From Elusimicrobiota bacterium (GTDB taxonomy: Bacteria > CG03): a stretch of DNA of 7,729 nt. Of the stretch, positions 5,600 to 7,729 are shown one piece after another (the first letter of the stretch is position 1; every line of letters starts with the position of its first letter). The notes under the pieces are model-generated. The model was not told where the DNA came from, searched no databases, and was given only the letters and a program-made list of their open reading frames with translations. The stretch lies in NCBI GenBank assembly GCA_021161625.1, contig JAGHAG010000100.1:1-7729 (forward strand), in the 5' to 3' direction. The position numbers and the translations under genes are program-made.

Positions 5600-5626
5600 G
5601 GCAGACCAAGGGTCTCGAGCTACATT
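5600..5626. repeat. Hairpin element B, right copy
   Basis: Identical over 27 nt to 5441-5467 and preceded by cactttcctcttttt, the same lead-in found before the element B copy at 251. Confidence 0.75.
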
Positions 5627-5637
5627 TTATTCCTTTG

Positions 5638-5666
5638 ATTATAGTATTTTGCGCTTCTTTTTTCAA
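5638..5666 (-). promoter_or_regulatory. Sigma70-type promoter for the cyclase operon
   Basis: On the minus strand TTGAAA (5666-5661) is followed after 17 nt by TATAAT (5643-5638): a five-of-six -35, a perfect -10 and the optimal spacing. Transcription would begin near 5631, just beyond the pepD stop codon (5683-5685), and run 435 nt before the cyclase ATG. This is the best promoter match in the window. Confidence 0.65.
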
Positions 5667-5682
5667 AACACTGCATTGCCTT

Positions 5683-7086
5683 TTATCCACAACCTTCATC
5701 CGAGAGGGTAAGTATAAGTTCTTTAAGAAATCTCGTGGTTTTTTTTACCGAGGAAATTTTCACTCTCTCATAAGGGGTATGGAGATTTTTTATTGAGGGA
5801 CCTATTGAAATTATCTCAAGTTGAGGGTGTTTTTTGTAAAAATAAGCGCACTCAATTCCTGCATGAACTTTCTTTATCTGTGGTGCTTTTTTAAAAAGTT
5901 TTTTGTAAACTCTAACTGCTTTTCTCAAAATTCTTGAATTTCCGTGCAAATTCCAGGACGGGAAAAGTTTTTCAACAACAATCACGCCTTTGTTTTGTGT
6001 TGAAATATCTGATATTTTCTTTAAAAGTTCTTGCGAATCTTTCTCATATAAACTTCTCAAAAAAAACTCTATGTTTGCCTGATTTTTTCTTATAAAAATG
6101 CGAGCGAGATTTGAGGAACTCAAGACCGCTCCTTTCTTTTTAACAAAAACACCGTGAGGAAAATCCAGCAACATCTTTAATATCCTTTTTGTATCTTTTT
6201 CATCAATTGCTTTTTTTTCTTTTTTGTTTTCTCCTTCACAAATTTCTATTTTTAAATTTTTCTCAAAAGAGGAACGTTTTTTTACATTTTTTATTATCTT
6301 TTTTATCTGTGAAAGGGTTTTTTTTGTTGAAAAGACAACTTCTGCGTTTCTTGGTATTGCATTTATCTTTGTTCCACCTTCAAACTGATAAATACCTGTT
6401 GAGTTTTTCCCAGAGATTTTTAAAATAACCTCTGCTGCAATTTTTATTGCATTTGCTCTTTTTAAACCAATGTCAAGCCCTGAATGTCCACCCATAAGTC
6501 CTGTAATTTTCAAATCAAAAATTTTTCCTTTTGAAAAATTTTTTCTTTTTAAGGGTATTTTTACTTTTACATCAATCCCGTCTGCTGAGCCAATAACTAT
6601 TGTATCGTCTCCACCACCATCACAATTTATGAGATAACTGCCCTCAAGGAAGCTTCCCTCAATGTATTTTGCCCCTTTTAGTCCTATCTCTTCTTCAACC
6701 GTAAAAAGTCCCTTTACAAAAGAGAGATTTTTCTGTGAAAGGATGTCCAAAATCATTGCAACGCCAATTCCATTGTCTGCACCAAGAGTTGTGTGATTGG
6801 CAGTAAGCCAGCCTCTTTTTATTTTAATTTCAGGTCCTTTTTTTGAAAAATCAAAATCAAATTCTTCTTCTTTTTCACAGACCATATCCAGATGTGCCTG
6901 AAGGACAACAGTCCCTTTTGAACCTGCTTTATAAATAATGCAGTTTCCGTAGGAATCCTGTTTGAAGTTTAATTTATTCTCTTTAGCAAACTTTTTCAAA
7001 AATTGTCTGATTCTTTGCTCTTTACCTGAACAGCGGGGAACTTCTGAAATCTCCTTAAAAAAATCCAAAACTCTGTCTTTTGCCAT
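5683..7086 (-). CDS. pepD: PepD-family M20 aminoacyl-histidine dipeptidase
   Basis: This cytosolic dinuclear-metal peptidase of the M20 family (Xaa-His or nonspecific dipeptidase; E. coli PepD has 485 residues) splits dipeptides for amino-acid recycling. At 467 residues it is full length. Visible ligands and catalytic residues are H65 and D67 in QAHLDMVCEK, D104 in TLGADNGIG, the E132-E133 pair in TVEEEIGLKGA, D156 in INCDGG and H436 in NLHTPYE. GGHSG (199-203) marks the start of the lid or dimer domain. It is very rich in lysine. The start lies 11 nt after the smpB stop, without a strong ribosome binding site, so it is probably expressed with smpB. I see no convincing T-run terminator behind it. 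The family assignment is firm; the exact dipeptide preference is not. Confidence 0.9.
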   Translation of the reverse strand: MAKDRVLDFFKEISEVPRCSGKEQRIRQFLKKFAKENKLNFKQDSYGNCIIYKAGSKGTVVLQAHLDMVCEKEEEFDFDFSKKGPEIKIKRGWLTANHTTLGADNGIGVAMILDILSQKNLSFVKGLFTVEEEIGLKGAKYIEGSFLEGSYLINCDGGGDDTIVIGSADGIDVKVKIPLKRKNFSKGKIFDLKITGLMGGHSGLDIGLKRANAIKIAAEVILKISGKNSTGIYQFEGGTKINAIPRNAEVVFSTKKTLSQIKKIIKNVKKRSSFEKNLKIEICEGENKKEKKAIDEKDTKRILKMLLDFPHGVFVKKKGAVLSSSNLARIFIRKNQANIEFFLRSLYEKDSQELLKKISDISTQNKGVIVVEKLFPSWNLHGNSRILRKAVRVYKKLFKKAPQIKKVHAGIECAYFYKKHPQLEIISIGPSIKNLHTPYERVKISSVKKTTRFLKELILTLSDEGCG

Positions 7087-7097
7087 ATTTTCTGTGT

Positions 7098-7547
7098 CTA
7101 ACCGGCTTTTTTTATTTCTCTTAAATCCTGCTTTTTCTTGAGGACTTCTCTTTTGTCTCTTTTCTTTTTTGCCTTTGCAAGAGCAATCTCAAGTTTTACC
7201 AGATTTTTTTTATTAAAATAAATTTTTAAAGGGATTACTGTCATTTTCTTTTGCTGAACTTTTGTAAAAAGTGAAAGGAGTTGCCTTTTGTGAAGCAAAA
7301 GACGGCGGGGTCTTCTCGGGTCAGGAACCTCAATTCCTGCATGGGAATAAGGTTTTATATACATTCCAACAATTTCGGCTCCCTGTGGAGAAAGTTTTAC
7401 ATAAGAACCTGTAAAGTCAATTTTTCCTTCTCTTATTGCTTTTACTTCACTCCCCTTTAATTCAATACCTGCTTCAACAGAATCAAAAATAAAAAAATTA
7501 TGATATGCCTTTCTGTTCTCAAATAATTTTGTTGACTTTGATTTCAT
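7098..7547 (-). CDS. smpB: SsrA-binding protein SmpB
   Basis: SmpB binds tmRNA and brings it to stalled ribosomes for trans-translation. The 149 residues match the family's usual length. The core shows the OB-fold motif GIELKGSEVKAIREGK (27-42), then SYV, YIKPYSHA (63-70) and the typical DPRRPRRLLLHKRQ (76-89). The C-terminal tail is basic, with KKRDKRE near 128-134, as needed for entering the mRNA channel. The ATG at 7547 is the only sensible start. There is no Shine-Dalgarno; a TATAAT lies only eight bases before the ATG, so the transcript would be leaderless or nearly so. smpB leads a unit with pepD and is divergent from tRNA-Leu. The tmRNA gene itself is not in the window. Confidence 0.95.
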   Translation of the reverse strand: MKSKSTKLFENRKAYHNFFIFDSVEAGIELKGSEVKAIREGKIDFTGSYVKLSPQGAEIVGMYIKPYSHAGIEVPDPRRPRRLLLHKRQLLSLFTKVQQKKMTVIPLKIYFNKKNLVKLEIALAKAKKKRDKREVLKKKQDLREIKKAG

Positions 7548-7560
7548 TTTTGAATATTAT
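7532..7560 (+). promoter_or_regulatory. tRNA-Leu promoter
   Basis: Plus-strand TTGACT (7532-7537), 17 nt, TATTAT (7555-7560): five of six at each box with ideal spacing. Transcription would begin near 7567, leaving about 36 nt to be removed by RNase P before the tRNA 5' end at 7603. The -35 box lies within the first codons of smpB. Confidence 0.6.
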
Positions 7561-7584
7561 ACAAATAAAGCCATAAAAGATAAA
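7556..7584 (-). promoter_or_regulatory. smpB promoter (weak -35, perfect -10)
   Basis: Minus-strand TTTATC (7584-7579) and TATAAT (7561-7556) are 17 nt apart. The start point would fall around 7549, within a few bases of the ATG at 7547. Its -10 bases overlap those of the plus-strand promoter for the tRNA. Confidence 0.5.
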
Positions 7585-7602
7585 ATGGTCTATTGTTTAC
7601 AC

Positions 7603-7685
7603 GGGCGAGTGGCGGAACTGGCAGACGCATACGGCTCAGGACCGTATGGGGATAACCCGTGGAGGTTCAAATCCTCTCTCGCCCA
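7603..7685 (+). tRNA. tRNA-Leu (anticodon CAG)
   Basis: A complete class II tRNA: acceptor stem GGGCGAG (7603-7609) with CTCGCCC (7678-7684) and discriminator A at 7685. The D arm carries AACTGGCAGA. The anticodon stem TACGG/CCGTA encloses the loop CTCAGGA with CAG at 7637-7639, reading CUG leucine codons. The long variable arm has GGG/CCC pairing around ATAA (7648-7658), as in leucine tRNAs, and the T arm is GGAGG-TTCAAAT-CCTCT. The 3' CCA is not encoded (GAATT follows), so it must be added by the CCA-adding enzyme. Confidence 0.95.
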
Positions 7686-7689
7686 GAAT

Positions 7690-7725
7690 TTATCGCATCG
7701 GAAATTGAAAATTTCCGATGGATAA
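7690..7725 (+). repeat. Long hairpin behind the tRNA
   Basis: CATCGGAAATT (7696-7706), loop GAA, AATTTCCGATG (7710-7720) form a perfect 11-bp stem. TTATC and GATAA extend it to 16 pairs with one bulged G at 7695. No T-run follows, so it does not look like a standard intrinsic terminator. It may be a dispersed palindromic repeat or a processing or stability hairpin at the 3' end of the tRNA transcript. Confidence 0.7.
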
Positions 7726-7729
7726 GGTA

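Larger units (their letters stand above)
5197..5682. other. Gene-free repeat region, probable operon leader
   Basis: I see no gene in these 486 nt. Frames that cross it read through repeats, and the minus-strand one starts inside the pepD end. From left to right it holds the Shine-Dalgarno of the cyclase, three successive short tandem arrays (5216-5271, 5331-5369, 5371-5410), the shared 19-nt word (5418-5436), hairpin element B (5441-5467), a GC-rich inverted block (5472-5575), a second element B (5600-5626) and a minus-strand promoter (5638-5666). If that promoter works, most of this region is transcribed as the 5' leader of the cyclase operon. Confidence 0.7.

Noticed and set aside
5371..5626. 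Possible CRISPR array, because of direct repeats of 27 nt
   Set aside because: Only two copies about 132 nt apart, no regular spacers and no cas genes.
5623..5640. AAAGGA followed by ATG-TAG on the minus strand just after the proposed start point, a possible start-stop mini-ORF
   Set aside because: The ATGTAG comes from the edge of element B, which occurs elsewhere without such a context, so coincidence is likelier than a regulatory uORF.
5430..5699. Minus-strand 89-codon open frame across the leader, with CSSRPLVCQ encoded twice
   Set aside because: It starts inside the end of pepD, and the repeated peptide comes from the two element B copies. It has no ribosome binding site or protein-like composition and reads straight through repeats.
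5419..5796. Plus-strand open frames over the GC-rich block (125 and 90 codons)
   Set aside because: They run through the repeat block and into the antisense of pepD, and no start signal is visible.
6189..6428. Phenylalanine- and leucine-rich plus-strand frame that resembles a membrane protein
   Set aside because: It is the antisense of lysine- and glutamate-rich pepD codons, which always reads as F/L/S.

Overview
The window is AT-rich bacterial DNA with seven protein genes, all on the minus strand, and one tRNA-Leu gene on the plus strand. The Rnf-type flavo-iron-sulfur subunit points to an anaerobe. The two long intergenic stretches are filled with short hairpin elements and drifting 7-8 bp tandem arrays, a style I associate with genomes of uncultivated candidate phyla (Omnitrophota-like lineages would fit). 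This placement is a guess from style; no gene here settles the taxonomy.

Layout from left to right. Positions 1-375 hold no gene and are a mosaic of at least six kinds of short repeat. Next comes a five-gene minus-strand operon, transcribed from right to left: a metal-dependent cyclase/KynB-like hydrolase (4429-5196), ornithine carbamoyltransferase argF (3486-4427), a tandem-GAF HD-GYP cyclic-dinucleotide phosphodiesterase (1937-3496), an RnfC-like subunit (645-1940) and a small protein with two CxxC pairs (376-693). The five are packed tightly: a 1-nt gap, then overlaps of 11, 4 and 49 nt. A repeat hairpin followed by T5 at 336-358 looks like the operon's terminator. Positions 5197-5682 hold a second repeat region, including a GC-rich inverted block between two copies of a 27-nt repeat. 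A good sigma70-type promoter (TTGAAA-17-TATAAT, minus strand) at 5638-5666 would start the operon about 435 nt upstream of the cyclase, so this repeat region would become its leader RNA.

To the right, smpB (7098-7547) and a PepD-family M20 dipeptidase (5683-7086) form a second minus-strand unit with an 11-nt gap. smpB is divergent from tRNA-Leu(CAG) at 7603-7685. The two predicted promoters share almost the same -10 bases, and smpB appears to have almost no 5' leader. A 36-nt hairpin follows the tRNA.

The genes do not form one obvious pathway. Arginine synthesis, amide or lactone hydrolysis, second-messenger turnover and electron transport share one transcript; peptide breakdown and ribosome rescue share the other. 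I saw no phage, CRISPR, transposase or defence gene. The least explained material is the repeat-built leader, the repeat-derived tail of the small CxxC protein and the orphan rnfC.
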